The notes under the pieces: generated by a model
Told to the model about the DNA's origin: nothing
What the model saw: only the letters and a program-made list of their open reading frames with translations
The model's database searches: none
NCBI GenBank assembly: GCA_016935775.1
Contig: JAFGQF010000154.1
Coordinates: 1-9,167 of the forward strand
Length of the DNA stretch: 9,167 nt
Direction of reading: 5' to 3'
DNA from: Caldifarciminota bacterium
GTDB taxonomy: Bacteria > Hydrothermota > Tepidihabitantia > Tepidihabitantales > Tepidihabitantaceae
Program-made: the position numbers and the translations under genes
In this document: piece after piece, positions 1 to 6,998 of the stretch
Layout of the letters: every line of letters starts with the position of its first letter
Position numbering within the stretch: the stretch's first letter is position 1

Positions 1-3000
1 ATGGTCGCTGCCGGGACCTATCCGGAGGAGATACTGCTCAAGGCCGGCGTCATCGTCCAGGGCGCCGGCGAGGGGTTGTCGACAATCGATGGCGGCGATG
101 ACCCGGGCGACGTGGTCCGGGCAATCGGCAGCTCGATCACCCGCGACACCAAGCTTCGCGGCTTCACCATCCGCGGCGCGCGCAACAGCGGCGGGATGCC
201 GGGCGGCGGCGGCGTGTTCTGCAACTCGGGCGCGAAGCCGGACATCGGCAACTGCCGCATCACCGGCAACGACTGCGGGGTGGCCTGCTGGAACGCGTCC
301 GAAACGTACGTCCACAATTGCGTGGTCGTCGAGAATGTCTACAACGGCATCAGCACCGGCGCGGGCGGGACCTTCATCAACAACACCATTCACGACTGCC
401 GGATCGGTTTCTCGGACAACTCGGGCTACGGGCCCGTGTTCATGAACAACATCGTGACCGGCTGCTCACTCTACGGTGTCTACGGGCCGAGCGGCGGCAC
501 TCCGCCACAACTCACCTATAACGACGTCTGGGGCAATGGCGTCAACTACCGGCAGGCGACTCCGGGCACGGGCAGCATCTCGGCCGACCCGCTGTACGAG
601 GACACCCTGGCCGGGGATTTCCACCTGCAGGCCGGTTCGCCCTGCATCGATACCGGGAACCCGGCGCCGCAGTACAACGACCCGAACGGGTCGCGCAACG
701 ACATGGGTGCCTATGGCGGGCCGGAGGCAACCTCGAACCTGCTCCGGGTGGTGAATGTGGACCCGGCCCAGAACGCGCTGGACATTGACGCGGGGACCGA
801 CCTGACGGCCGGCTTCAACCTTGAGCTGGACCCGGCCACGGTCACCGGTGCCACCTTCCAGGTCCGGGGCGCGTTCACCGGCACCCACTACGGCGGCGTG
901 GACTACGACAGTTCGGCCAGGATCGCGACCCTGGACCCTGATGACGGCTTCCTGCCGAGTGAACCGGCGGTCGTCGTCTTAGCCCGGGCCATTGCCACGG
1001 GGTCCGGTGATTCCCTGTCCGGTTTCTCCTGGGGCTTCACCGTAGCGGTACCTGGCGGTTCGGGATTGCCCCTGTTCCTCGACGAATTCCTCGCTGGCGG
1101 CGGCGTCAACGCCGTCGCAATCGCCGACCTTAACCGCGACGGGAACCTGGATGTGCTCACTACGAACGAGAACGCGGGCGATGTTGCTGTTCTCCTGGGC
1201 TCTGGCAACGGCAGACTGGCCGAACGTGTTCTGTACCCGGCGGGCTCCAACGCACACAGCCTGTGCTGCGGCGATTTCGACTCCGACTCGGTTCTTGACG
1301 TCGCGGCTGCGGCCAGCAGTGGAGACAGCGTGGCAGTACTCCTCGGCAACGGCGACGGAACGTTCCAGTCCGCGGTGTGCTACCCGACCGGCGACTTCCC
1401 GGAGGATGTCAGGTGCGCGGACATCGATCTGGATGGTTGTCTTGATCTGCTGACAGCCAACGCATACGGCGACGATGTGTCCTGGCTTAGGGGCAACGGG
1501 GACGGCACGTTCGAACCGCCCGACGGGTTCTCGACCGCGGACGAGCCGCAGTCGCTGGCTGTCGGAGATTTCAGCGGAGACGGGTTCCCGGACTTGGCGC
1601 TGGCCTGCAGTGGTGCTGACCAGGTGTCGGTGCTGCTGGGCAACGGCGACGGCACGTTTGAGACACCGACCGCACACAACGTCGGCACCAATCCCTACTC
1701 AGTCGTTGCAGCGGACTTCGACGAGGACGGCGACCTGGACCTTGTTGCGGCGAACCTGATGTCGGGTAACGTCTCCTACCTTGCCGGAGACGGGGCGGGT
1801 GGGTTCGCCGCGCGCGTCAACCACGCGGCGGGCGGCGGTCCGCGCTCGGTCACGGCCGGCGACTTCGACGCAGACGGACATCTCGACCTGCTGGTCGCCA
1901 ACGAGGGGGCGGACAGCATTTCGCTCCTGTTGGGTACCGGTGGCGGGGATTTCCGGGCGCCTGAGTCCTACGATTGCGGCAGCGAACCGCTCCACGCGTC
2001 GTATGGTGACCTTGATAACGACGGCGACCTGGACGTGGTTGCAGCATCAAACGGCCGTTTCGTGCGGGTCTTCCTCAATGAGGACCAACTCGAGGTCGTT
2101 TCGACCGATCCCGCGCGCTACGCTACCGCTGCGGCGGAGACGACAACAGTCCTCGCGGCGTTCAACGTCGGGGCAGACGCGCAGACCATTGATTCGGCCA
2201 GCATGCGCTGCTACGGCGCCCAGACCGGCCTGCATTCCGGCACGGTGGGCTACGATTCGGCCAGCATGACGGCTTGGCTCGAGCCTGATGACGACTTTGC
2301 CGTTGGCGAGGAGGTTGTCGTGCTGCTGACAACCGATGTCGAGTCGCGCACGGGGGTGAACCTGCGCGGTTTCGGCTGGCGCTTCTCGGTGCGGGTGCCG
2401 GTATCTTCCGCCGGTGAGTTCGAAAACCGGCAAGACTTCCCGGCCGGCACCGGCACGCGTGGGTTCTGGGCCGCGGACCTTGACGGGGACGGCGACTGTG
2501 ACATCGCGGTCGGGTCGACCAACTACCCGAACCCGGGCCAGCTCGTCGTGCTGAAGAACAATGGCGACGGGACTTTCGCCGCCCCGGTCCAGTACTCGCT
2601 GGGGGCCGCGGACCCGATTGCCCTGTGCGGTGCGGACATGGACGCGGACGGCGACATTGACATCGTGTCCGGTCACAACGAGCCGGGCACGTCCCACCTG
2701 GTGGTGATGAAGAACGACGGCGGCGGAACGTTCAGCCTGTTCCGCTCCTACACGCCGGCCATCCTCGGCCAGCACCTGGCGGGCGGCGACCTCGATGCGG
2801 ACGGCGACATCGACATCGTCTTCATCGACGGGTTCGGGACCGGCAATCACGTCAAGGTGATGCTGAACAACGGCGACGGCAGCCTGGTCGGGCCGACCAG
2901 TTACTCGGCGGGGTCCTTCACCCGCGGGTGCGCGGTGCTAGACACCGACAACGATGGCGACAACGACGTGCTGGTCTGTAACTCGGGGAACGACAACCTG

Positions 3001-3714
3001 TCGGTCTTCCAGAACGACGGCACCGGTGTCCTGTCCGACCAGGCGGCCTACCCGACCGGCGACGGACCGACCGATGTATGGGGACACGACCTCAACGCGG
3101 ATGGCTGGCCCGACCTGGTGACGACCGGAAGTGATGGAGGCGTGTCCGTGATGCTCGGGAGAGGTGACGGTACCCTTGGCCCGCCGCAGGGCTACGCAGC
3201 CGGGGCGAACACCCGGTACGTGCGGGGCGGGGACCTGGACGGCGACGGCGACCTGGACCTCGTTTCGGCCCACACCGGGGCGCAGTCGGCCGGCGTGCTG
3301 TTGAACGACGGGAACGGGACCTTTGGTCCGGCGCAGGTGTACGCGTTCGGGGACTACCCGTCCGGTCTCGGGCTGGCCGACTTCGACCTGGACGGTGCGC
3401 TGGACCTGGCCGGGGGCAACTACAACGACGCCGACGTGGCGGTCTGGTACAACACCGGTTCGGTGGGCATCGCGGCGCCCGGACGGCGGTCCCCGGAGAT
3501 CGGGCGGATGCCGACCCTGGTCCGCGGCATGCTGCGAATTCCGAGGCTGACGGCCGCCGGCCTGGTTCCCGGGCTGTTCGATGCCGGCGGTCGGCGGGTG
3601 TTGGGACTGGTGTCCGGGCTCAACGACGTGAGCCGGCTCGCGCCCGGGGTATACTTCATCAGGATCGCGGACCGGCCGGAACTTGATGGCGCCAAGTTGA
3701 TTATCGCGCGCTGA
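1..3714 (+). CDS. Exported beta-helix / tandem FG-GAP propeller surface protein with sorting-type C-terminus (5' partial)
   Basis: The visible 1237 residues give a clear domain order. Residues 1-240 are a right-handed parallel beta-helix, with repeated turns such as 'NCRITGN', 'NCVVVEN' and 'NNTIHDC'. Residues about 248-351 are an Ig-like domain resembling the Big_5/SbsA type. Residues about 356-692 hold seven FG-GAP/VCBS repeats with Asp-rich calcium-type loops (DLNRDGNLDV, DFDEDGDLDL). Residues about 697-800 are a second Ig-like domain and 807-1153 seven more FG-GAP repeats. Residues about 1165-1237 are a sorting-type tail ('LFDAGGRRV...LAPGVYFIRI...KLIIAR'). The first codon of the window is ATG, but no signal peptide follows, and 'MVAAGTYPEEI' matches the middle of the usual opening of such helices ('...V.V..GTY.E.I'). 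I therefore infer that the real start lies upstream. Such proteins are usually extracellular or cell-surface and may bind polysaccharide or calcium; the exact function is unknown. I see no catalytic motif. The gene ends in TGA, 91 bp before the next gene. Confidence 0.9.
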   Translation: MVAAGTYPEEILLKAGVIVQGAGEGLSTIDGGDDPGDVVRAIGSSITRDTKLRGFTIRGARNSGGMPGGGGVFCNSGAKPDIGNCRITGNDCGVACWNASETYVHNCVVVENVYNGISTGAGGTFINNTIHDCRIGFSDNSGYGPVFMNNIVTGCSLYGVYGPSGGTPPQLTYNDVWGNGVNYRQATPGTGSISADPLYEDTLAGDFHLQAGSPCIDTGNPAPQYNDPNGSRNDMGAYGGPEATSNLLRVVNVDPAQNALDIDAGTDLTAGFNLELDPATVTGATFQVRGAFTGTHYGGVDYDSSARIATLDPDDGFLPSEPAVVVLARAIATGSGDSLSGFSWGFTVAVPGGSGLPLFLDEFLAGGGVNAVAIADLNRDGNLDVLTTNENAGDVAVLLGSGNGRLAERVLYPAGSNAHSLCCGDFDSDSVLDVAAAASSGDSVAVLLGNGDGTFQSAVCYPTGDFPEDVRCADIDLDGCLDLLTANAYGDDVSWLRGNGDGTFEPPDGFSTADEPQSLAVGDFSGDGFPDLALACSGADQVSVLLGNGDGTFETPTAHNVGTNPYSVVAADFDEDGDLDLVAANLMSGNVSYLAGDGAGGFAARVNHAAGGGPRSVTAGDFDADGHLDLLVANEGADSISLLLGTGGGDFRAPESYDCGSEPLHASYGDLDNDGDLDVVAASNGRFVRVFLNEDQLEVVSTDPARYATAAAETTTVLAAFNVGADAQTIDSASMRCYGAQTGLHSGTVGYDSASMTAWLEPDDDFAVGEEVVVLLTTDVESRTGVNLRGFGWRFSVRVPVSSAGEFENRQDFPAGTGTRGFWAADLDGDGDCDIAVGSTNYPNPGQLVVLKNNGDGTFAAPVQYSLGAADPIALCGADMDADGDIDIVSGHNEPGTSHLVVMKNDGGGTFSLFRSYTPAILGQHLAGGDLDADGDIDIVFIDGFGTGNHVKVMLNNGDGSLVGPTSYSAGSFTRGCAVLDTDNDGDNDVLVCNSGNDNLSVFQNDGTGVLSDQAAYPTGDGPTDVWGHDLNADGWPDLVTTGSDGGVSVMLGRGDGTLGPPQGYAAGANTRYVRGGDLDGDGDLDLVSAHTGAQSAGVLLNDGNGTFGPAQVYAFGDYPSGLGLADFDLDGALDLAGGNYNDADVAVWYNTGSVGIAAPGRRSPEIGRMPTLVRGMLRIPRLTAAGLVPGLFDAGGRRVLGLVSGLNDVSRLAPGVYFIRIADRPELDGAKLIIAR
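1126..2037 (+). repeat. Seven FG-GAP/VCBS repeats, exact 49-codon period (propeller 1)
   Basis: The Asp-rich loops begin at residues 376, 425, 474, 523, 572, 621 and 670 of the protein, each exactly 49 residues (147 bp) after the last. A second signature, GNGDGTF, stays in register at residues 449, 498 and 547; its DNA (starting ggcaacgg) begins at 1345, 1492 and 1639. Two loops are degenerate: the second (DFDSDSVLDV) lacks the glycine and the fourth (DFSGDGFPDL) lacks the third aspartate. Seven units fit one closed seven-bladed beta-propeller like those of integrin-alpha FG-GAP domains. The fold is inferred from the repeat number and motif. Confidence 0.88.
2476..3408 (+). repeat. Seven FG-GAP/VCBS repeats (propeller 2)
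   Basis: A second set of seven Asp-rich loops starts at residues 826, 879, 930, 981, 1030, 1078 and 1127, with spacings of 53, 51, 51, 49, 48 and 49. Typical loops are DLDGDGDCDI, DMDADGDIDI and DLDGDGDLDL, closer to the calcium-binding consensus than those in propeller 1. The spacing is looser, mainly because of small insertions in the first blades. The count of seven again fits a complete propeller. Confidence 0.87.
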
Positions 3715-3737
3715 ACGTCACGCGACCCGCACGTTGC

Positions 3738-3766
3738 TTGACAGGCGCGCAAAGAAGCTGTAGAAC
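3738..3766 (+). promoter_or_regulatory. Sigma70-like promoter of the small membrane protein gene
   Basis: A perfect -35 TTGACA (3738-3743) is followed after 17 bp by TAGAAC (3761-3766), which matches four of six bases of TATAAT. Transcription would begin near 3773, giving a leader of about 33 nt before the ATG at 3806. The element lies 24 bp after the stop of the upstream gene, so the small gene can be transcribed on its own. This is a consensus match only. Confidence 0.6.
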
Positions 3767-3792
3767 CGATAGGGACCGATAACCCAGTCAAC

Positions 3793-3798
3793 AGGAGG
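3793..3798 (+). promoter_or_regulatory. Ribosome binding site deciding the start at 3806
   Basis: AGGAGG sits 7 nt before the ATG at 3806. An in-frame TTG at 3800 would lie only 1 nt from this site, too close for initiation, so 3806 is preferred. Confidence 0.85.
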
Positions 3799-3805
3799 AT
3801 TGGAG

Positions 3806-4219
3806 ATGGAAGAGAAACCCCAGCAGCCCGCAGCGCCGGCACCACAGCCGGCAGTACCCGTGGCACCCGGGCCGGGTGTTCCCTGCAGCGCCAAGCCATC
3901 CCAGGTCCAGACCCTGGGCATCCTGACGCTGATATCCGGCATCCTGAACTGCATGATCGGTGTCGGGCTGATGTTCACGGTGATCTGGATTCTGCCCGCC
4001 GTCTACGGCATCGTCGTCGGGATACTCGAGATCATCTACGCCACCAAGCTGATGCCGGACCCGATCAAGGTGTGCAGGCCCAACAAGACCCTGGCAATCC
4101 TGGAGATCATCACCATCATCAATGGCTCGATCTTCGGGTTGGTGGTGGGTATCCTCGCCCTGGTTTGGTACAACGACTTGAAGGTGAAGGAGTACTTCGA
4201 CAGCCAGCCGGCGGTTTAG
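3806..4219 (+). CDS. Small proline-rich multi-pass membrane protein, unknown function
   Basis: The product is 137 residues. Residues 1-33 are a hydrophilic tail rich in proline and alanine (PAAPAPQPAVPVAPGPGVP). Hydrophobic stretches follow at about 34-57, 58-80 and 95-122; the last is long enough for one long or two short helices, so three or four membrane passes are likely. A short polar loop (about 81-94, with a Cys at 90) separates them. The protein ends in a charged tail, 'YNDLKVKEYFDSQPAV'. I see no catalytic motif and do not recognise a named family; it resembles the many small uncharacterised membrane proteins with a proline-rich N-terminus. The start is fixed by AGGAGG 7 nt upstream. 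The gene has its own promoter and terminator, so it looks monocistronic. It converges on the large secreted-protein gene. Confidence 0.88.
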   Translation: MEEKPQQPAAPAPQPAVPVAPGPGVPCSAKPSQVQTLGILTLISGILNCMIGVGLMFTVIWILPAVYGIVVGILEIIYATKLMPDPIKVCRPNKTLAILEIITIINGSIFGLVVGILALVWYNDLKVKEYFDSQPAV

Positions 4220-4295
4220 CCGGGCAGCGAGCGACTCAAGCCAACAGCGACGAGGGCGGCTTTGGCCGCCCTCGTTTTCCGCGACTGCCCGGCTA
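4217..4295. terminator. Nested hairpin terminator between convergent genes
   Basis: The inner hairpin has an 11-bp perfect stem (4250-4260 with 4265-4275, core CGAGGGCGGC/GCCGCCCTCG) and a 4-nt TTTG loop. It is followed by TTTT (4275-4278), a good rho-independent terminator for the plus-strand gene. Around it lies a second perfect 11-bp inverted repeat, TAGCCGGGCAG (4217-4227) and CTGCCCGGCTA (4285-4295), whose outer ends are the stop codons of the two genes. On the minus strand the hairpin has no T-run after it, so it is weaker there but may still block read-through. Confidence 0.85.
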
Positions 4296-6893
4296 TTCGA
4301 CTTTGATGACGCGCAGGGGTGGGAGGCCTGCAAGTTCGGCGCCGACGAAGTAGACCCCGGCCGGGAGGCCGTGGCCGTCCCAGTCGGCATCGTGCCCGGC
4401 CCGGCTCGGGCTGAGCTTCGCAACCGAGCGCCCCGAAGCGTCATAGACGTTCACCGTGGAGACGTTTGTCGGCAGGTTGGCGAACTCGAATCGGACAACG
4501 CTCCGGAAGGGATTGGGATGCGCGATAATCGTCGGCCGCGGAACCGTCCCCGGCCGTGGCTCGGCGATGCCGGTTGGTACTTGCAGCCAGCCGAGCAGCC
4601 GCTCCATCATCTGGACCCTGGTGAAGTAGTCGGGCCGTGACTGGGGCCGGTTGACCGCCTCGAACCCGAACCCGAGGAAGACGGTTCGCGTGCCCGAGCC
4701 CGGGTCCTCGCGTCGGACGGCCGCGCCGGCCGATGTCACGGTGTCGTAGACCATCAGCAGCCGGGCGCCGTTGCGCAGCGGGGAGAGGATGTCGCGCGAG
4801 CGCTGGTTGTTGGCACCGTCGCCGCCCGCGGTGGCGGTCGGTTCGAGCAGCGCGCCGAGCGAGTCGGCACGTTGGGGAAAGACGAAGAAGCGCGACCAGC
4901 CCGATGAGTCGAAGCTCACCCCGCAGAGGTCGAGCAGCGGGCAGGCACCGAGTTCCTCGGCGATGTCCTGGCCGGTGAGCAGGAGGTTGATGCCGCTCGC
5001 GGCGCGGGCCAGCAGGCTGTCCTGGTCTGCGGCCGGTACGGTGCCGGAATCGGCGTCGCCCGAGTACCAGATGACGGTCGGGGTGCGCAGCCGGTCGACA
5101 AGCGACCAGTCGGGTGCGCCCTGGAGGCTGCGGTGCCAGGTGAAGCTTGTTACTCCGAGCGTGTCAAGGGTCGAAGTGTAGTACCCGGCGTGGTCAGCCT
5201 GAGGGTCGGTGGACACGACCATCACGTGGGCCGGTTGAGTGCGGAGGTCGAGCGTGGTGTCGCCGGGAATGTCCACGGTCCAGGTTCGCTCGTACCAGGG
5301 CGGGTCCGGCCGGATGGCGATGTCGTAGAGGGTATCGAGCAGGGTCAGACCGAAGCGGCCGAGGCTGTCGGTAACGCAGGAGTCCCAGGTTGCCGCGTCC
5401 CCGGCGATGCGGGCCAGTACTGACGCCGGTATCGGCTCGGCGGTGGCCGAGTCGAGCAGGGTCCCCGTAACGTTCCACCGGCCATAGACCTTGAAGGAGG
5501 TGTGAGCCGAGTCGTTGAGCGGGTTCTGGTCGCTGGTGGCCGTCGTGATGGCGTCGAGTTCGTACTCGCCGGGCGCGGCCGGCACGAAGCCGGGGAAGAC
5601 GACGGTGTCGATTGCGAGGAAGTCGAGCGCCGGCAGCACTTGCTGTTCGTCGTAGCCCGGCCCGAAGACGCGCAGGCTGACCGGCGCCAGGTCTGCCAGC
5701 CCGGCATTGGCAAGCGGCACCAGTACGTCAAGGGTGTCGCCGAGCACGTGCGGACCCGACCGGGTAGGGCTCACGAACTCGAGGCACGAGACGTCGCGCT
5801 GGAGGACCGGGGTGACCAGCGCATCCAGCATCATGAAGTCGAGGTAGGTCGAGACCCAGGTCTGGTCCTGTGTTTCGGGGTCGGTCCAGGTCGCGGGGAT
5901 GCCACCGTCGCGATCGGTGTCCCTCGTGAGCAGGGTGTCGAGCAGGTACTGGCCCAGCAGCCAGCCGGGGTCGGTGCCGGTCAGTTCGGCCGCGGCCCGG
6001 CAGGCGTTCGCCAGCCAGATGTTGTGTGAGCAGTTCCAGGTGCCGGACGGGTAGAAACCGGGCAGGGATTCCTGGTAGGTTTCGAGCCAGACCCGGCCGG
6101 CCGCGGTGTCCTCGCGGCAGACCGTGTTGGCCACGCCCCAGAACGCGGTACCGCCGGACATCGCCCACGAGGCCCAGGCGAGGCGCACCCGAGAGTCGGC
6201 CTCAATCCAGGACCGGACTCGCGTGCCCCGGGCGAGCGCGGTGTCGCGCATTTCCTGGTCACCGAACTCAAGCGCGTATTTGTAAGCCATGCCGGAACTC
6301 TGGGACGTGACGAAGTTGTCCCGGGTATTCCAGGTGTCGAGCGGGTTGGCGAGGTAGAACAGCCGGCAGGAATCGGCATAGGCCAGGAAGCTGGAGTCGC
6401 CATAGGCTCGGCGATAGCAGGCCTCGCTCATGAAGCCCAGCCCGCAGTTCCAGACCGCGTACCAGACCGAGGCCGGCTGCCCGCCGTGCTCTTCCCAGGC
6501 CGGGTGGTCCAGGACGTAGCTCCAGGCCCGTCGGATGTTCTCGCGGTAGTCGTCGCGGCCGGTGAGTTCGTACCAGCGGGACCAGACCCAGATCGCCTCC
6601 TGGGTGTTGTCGGTCTCGATGATGTTGGGTTGATGTTCGGACTCGATGATGCCGCCGAAGTGCGGCGAGCCCGAGTCCGAAACCTGGTAGGATGCGACGA
6701 AGTCGGCCATCAGCTTGATGCGCTCGAGGTAGTTGTACCGGCGCGGGCCGCGAATCAGCGATTCCGGCCGGGCGACGAACGCGGGTTCGAAGCTGCGGTT
6801 CCAGTCGCGGAACTCCAACTCGGTCCACGGCCGGGTTGCGAGGGCACTCCCGGCCAGCAGGACAAGGATGACGACCAGGTGGGTGATTTTCAT
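4293..6893 (-). CDS. Secreted multidomain protein: helical glycosidase-like region, Ig-like, CarboxypepD-reg-like, GATase1-like, T9SS-type tail
   Basis: The product is 866 residues. Residues 1-19 (MKITHLVVILVLLAGSALA) are a classic signal peptide with likely cleavage after ALA. Residues about 50-360 are rich in Trp and Tyr and mostly helical, with spaced segments such as 'DNTQEAIWVWSRWYEL' and 'WNCSHNIWLANACRAA'; this resembles six-hairpin alpha/alpha-toroid glycosidases and lyases, but I cannot assign a family or catalytic residues. About 366-470 is an Ig/CARDB-like domain, and 472-553 resembles a carboxypeptidase regulatory domain ('VTGTLLDSATAEPIPAS'). About 555-772 resembles the class I glutamine-amidotransferase-like fold ('VIWYSGD', 'NLLLTGQDIAEELG') but lacks the nucleophile-elbow Cys, so it is probably non-catalytic. 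Residues 775-866 are a FlgD/T9SS-like tail ('HPNPF', 'VYDASGR', 'LPAGVYFV'). The ATG at 6893 is chosen because it begins the signal peptide and has GGAGG 7 nt upstream; an upstream in-frame start at 6938 would add 15 polar residues and reach into the palindrome. The likely role is extracellular polysaccharide processing or binding. Confidence 0.9.
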   Translation of the reverse strand: MKITHLVVILVLLAGSALATRPWTELEFRDWNRSFEPAFVARPESLIRGPRRYNYLERIKLMADFVASYQVSDSGSPHFGGIIESEHQPNIIETDNTQEAIWVWSRWYELTGRDDYRENIRRAWSYVLDHPAWEEHGGQPASVWYAVWNCGLGFMSEACYRRAYGDSSFLAYADSCRLFYLANPLDTWNTRDNFVTSQSSGMAYKYALEFGDQEMRDTALARGTRVRSWIEADSRVRLAWASWAMSGGTAFWGVANTVCREDTAAGRVWLETYQESLPGFYPSGTWNCSHNIWLANACRAAAELTGTDPGWLLGQYLLDTLLTRDTDRDGGIPATWTDPETQDQTWVSTYLDFMMLDALVTPVLQRDVSCLEFVSPTRSGPHVLGDTLDVLVPLANAGLADLAPVSLRVFGPGYDEQQVLPALDFLAIDTVVFPGFVPAAPGEYELDAITTATSDQNPLNDSAHTSFKVYGRWNVTGTLLDSATAEPIPASVLARIAGDAATWDSCVTDSLGRFGLTLLDTLYDIAIRPDPPWYERTWTVDIPGDTTLDLRTQPAHVMVVSTDPQADHAGYYTSTLDTLGVTSFTWHRSLQGAPDWSLVDRLRTPTVIWYSGDADSGTVPAADQDSLLARAASGINLLLTGQDIAEELGACPLLDLCGVSFDSSGWSRFFVFPQRADSLGALLEPTATAGGDGANNQRSRDILSPLRNGARLLMVYDTVTSAGAAVRREDPGSGTRTVFLGFGFEAVNRPQSRPDYFTRVQMMERLLGWLQVPTGIAEPRPGTVPRPTIIAHPNPFRSVVRFEFANLPTNVSTVNVYDASGRSVAKLSPSRAGHDADWDGHGLPAGVYFVGAELAGLPPLRVIKVE

Positions 6894-6900
6894 CTTTCGG

Positions 6901-6905
6901 CCTCC
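6901..6905 (-). promoter_or_regulatory. Ribosome binding site of the secreted-protein gene
   Basis: On the minus strand GGAGG stands 7 nt before the ATG at 6893. It supports this start over the longer frame opening at 6938. Confidence 0.85.
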
Positions 6906-6930
6906 GGTTGACGATACGCCGTATGGGTTT

Positions 6931-6950
6931 CGGGTCAAGCGCTTGACCCG
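6931..6950. promoter_or_regulatory. Perfect 20-bp palindrome in the divergent intergenic region
   Basis: CGGGTCAAGCGCTTGACCCG is identical on both strands and lies between the divergent secreted-protein and fhs genes, 37 bp from one start and 63 bp from the other. Each half contains TTGACC, a near-consensus -35 box pointing outward. On the minus strand it is followed after 16 bp by TATCGT (6916-6911), but that would start the transcript on top of the ribosome binding site. On the plus strand no good -10 lies at normal spacing. It may be a dimeric-repressor operator, overlapping divergent -35 boxes, or both. Confidence 0.55.
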
Positions 6951-6998
6951 GCCGGTTCCCGGGGCAAGCTATTCCCGCGTGACCAGCCAATCTGTCCA

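Noticed and set aside
2047..2850. A 267-codon minus-strand frame (and a similar one at 979-1677) opposite the propeller gene
   Set aside because: The repeated Val/Arg/Gly runs are the antisense of the Asp-rich FG-GAP repeats; there is no independent ribosome binding site or domain.
1126..3408. The regular 147-bp periodicity as a possible CRISPR array or non-coding tandem repeat
   Set aside because: The repeats are in one continuous coding frame, vary between units and encode FG-GAP loops; there are no short identical repeats with unique spacers.
3714..3735. A possible hairpin after the propeller gene (AACGT...ACGTT)
   Set aside because: The stem is only 5 bp with a 12-nt loop and no T-run, too weak to call a terminator.
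3800..3805. A TTG start at 3800 for the small membrane protein
   Set aside because: It lies 1 nt from the AGGAGG site; the ATG at 3806 has ideal 7-nt spacing.
5502..6029. A 175-codon plus-strand frame inside the secreted-protein gene
   Set aside because: It is an antisense shadow of a gene with a clear signal peptide, domains and ribosome binding site; the product is low-complexity Arg/Val/Gly.
6943..6975. A promoter for fhs using TTGACC at 6943 and TATTCC at 6970
   Set aside because: The spacer would be 21 bp and the -10 matches only three of six bases; better candidates at normal spacing are absent, so I did not annotate it.
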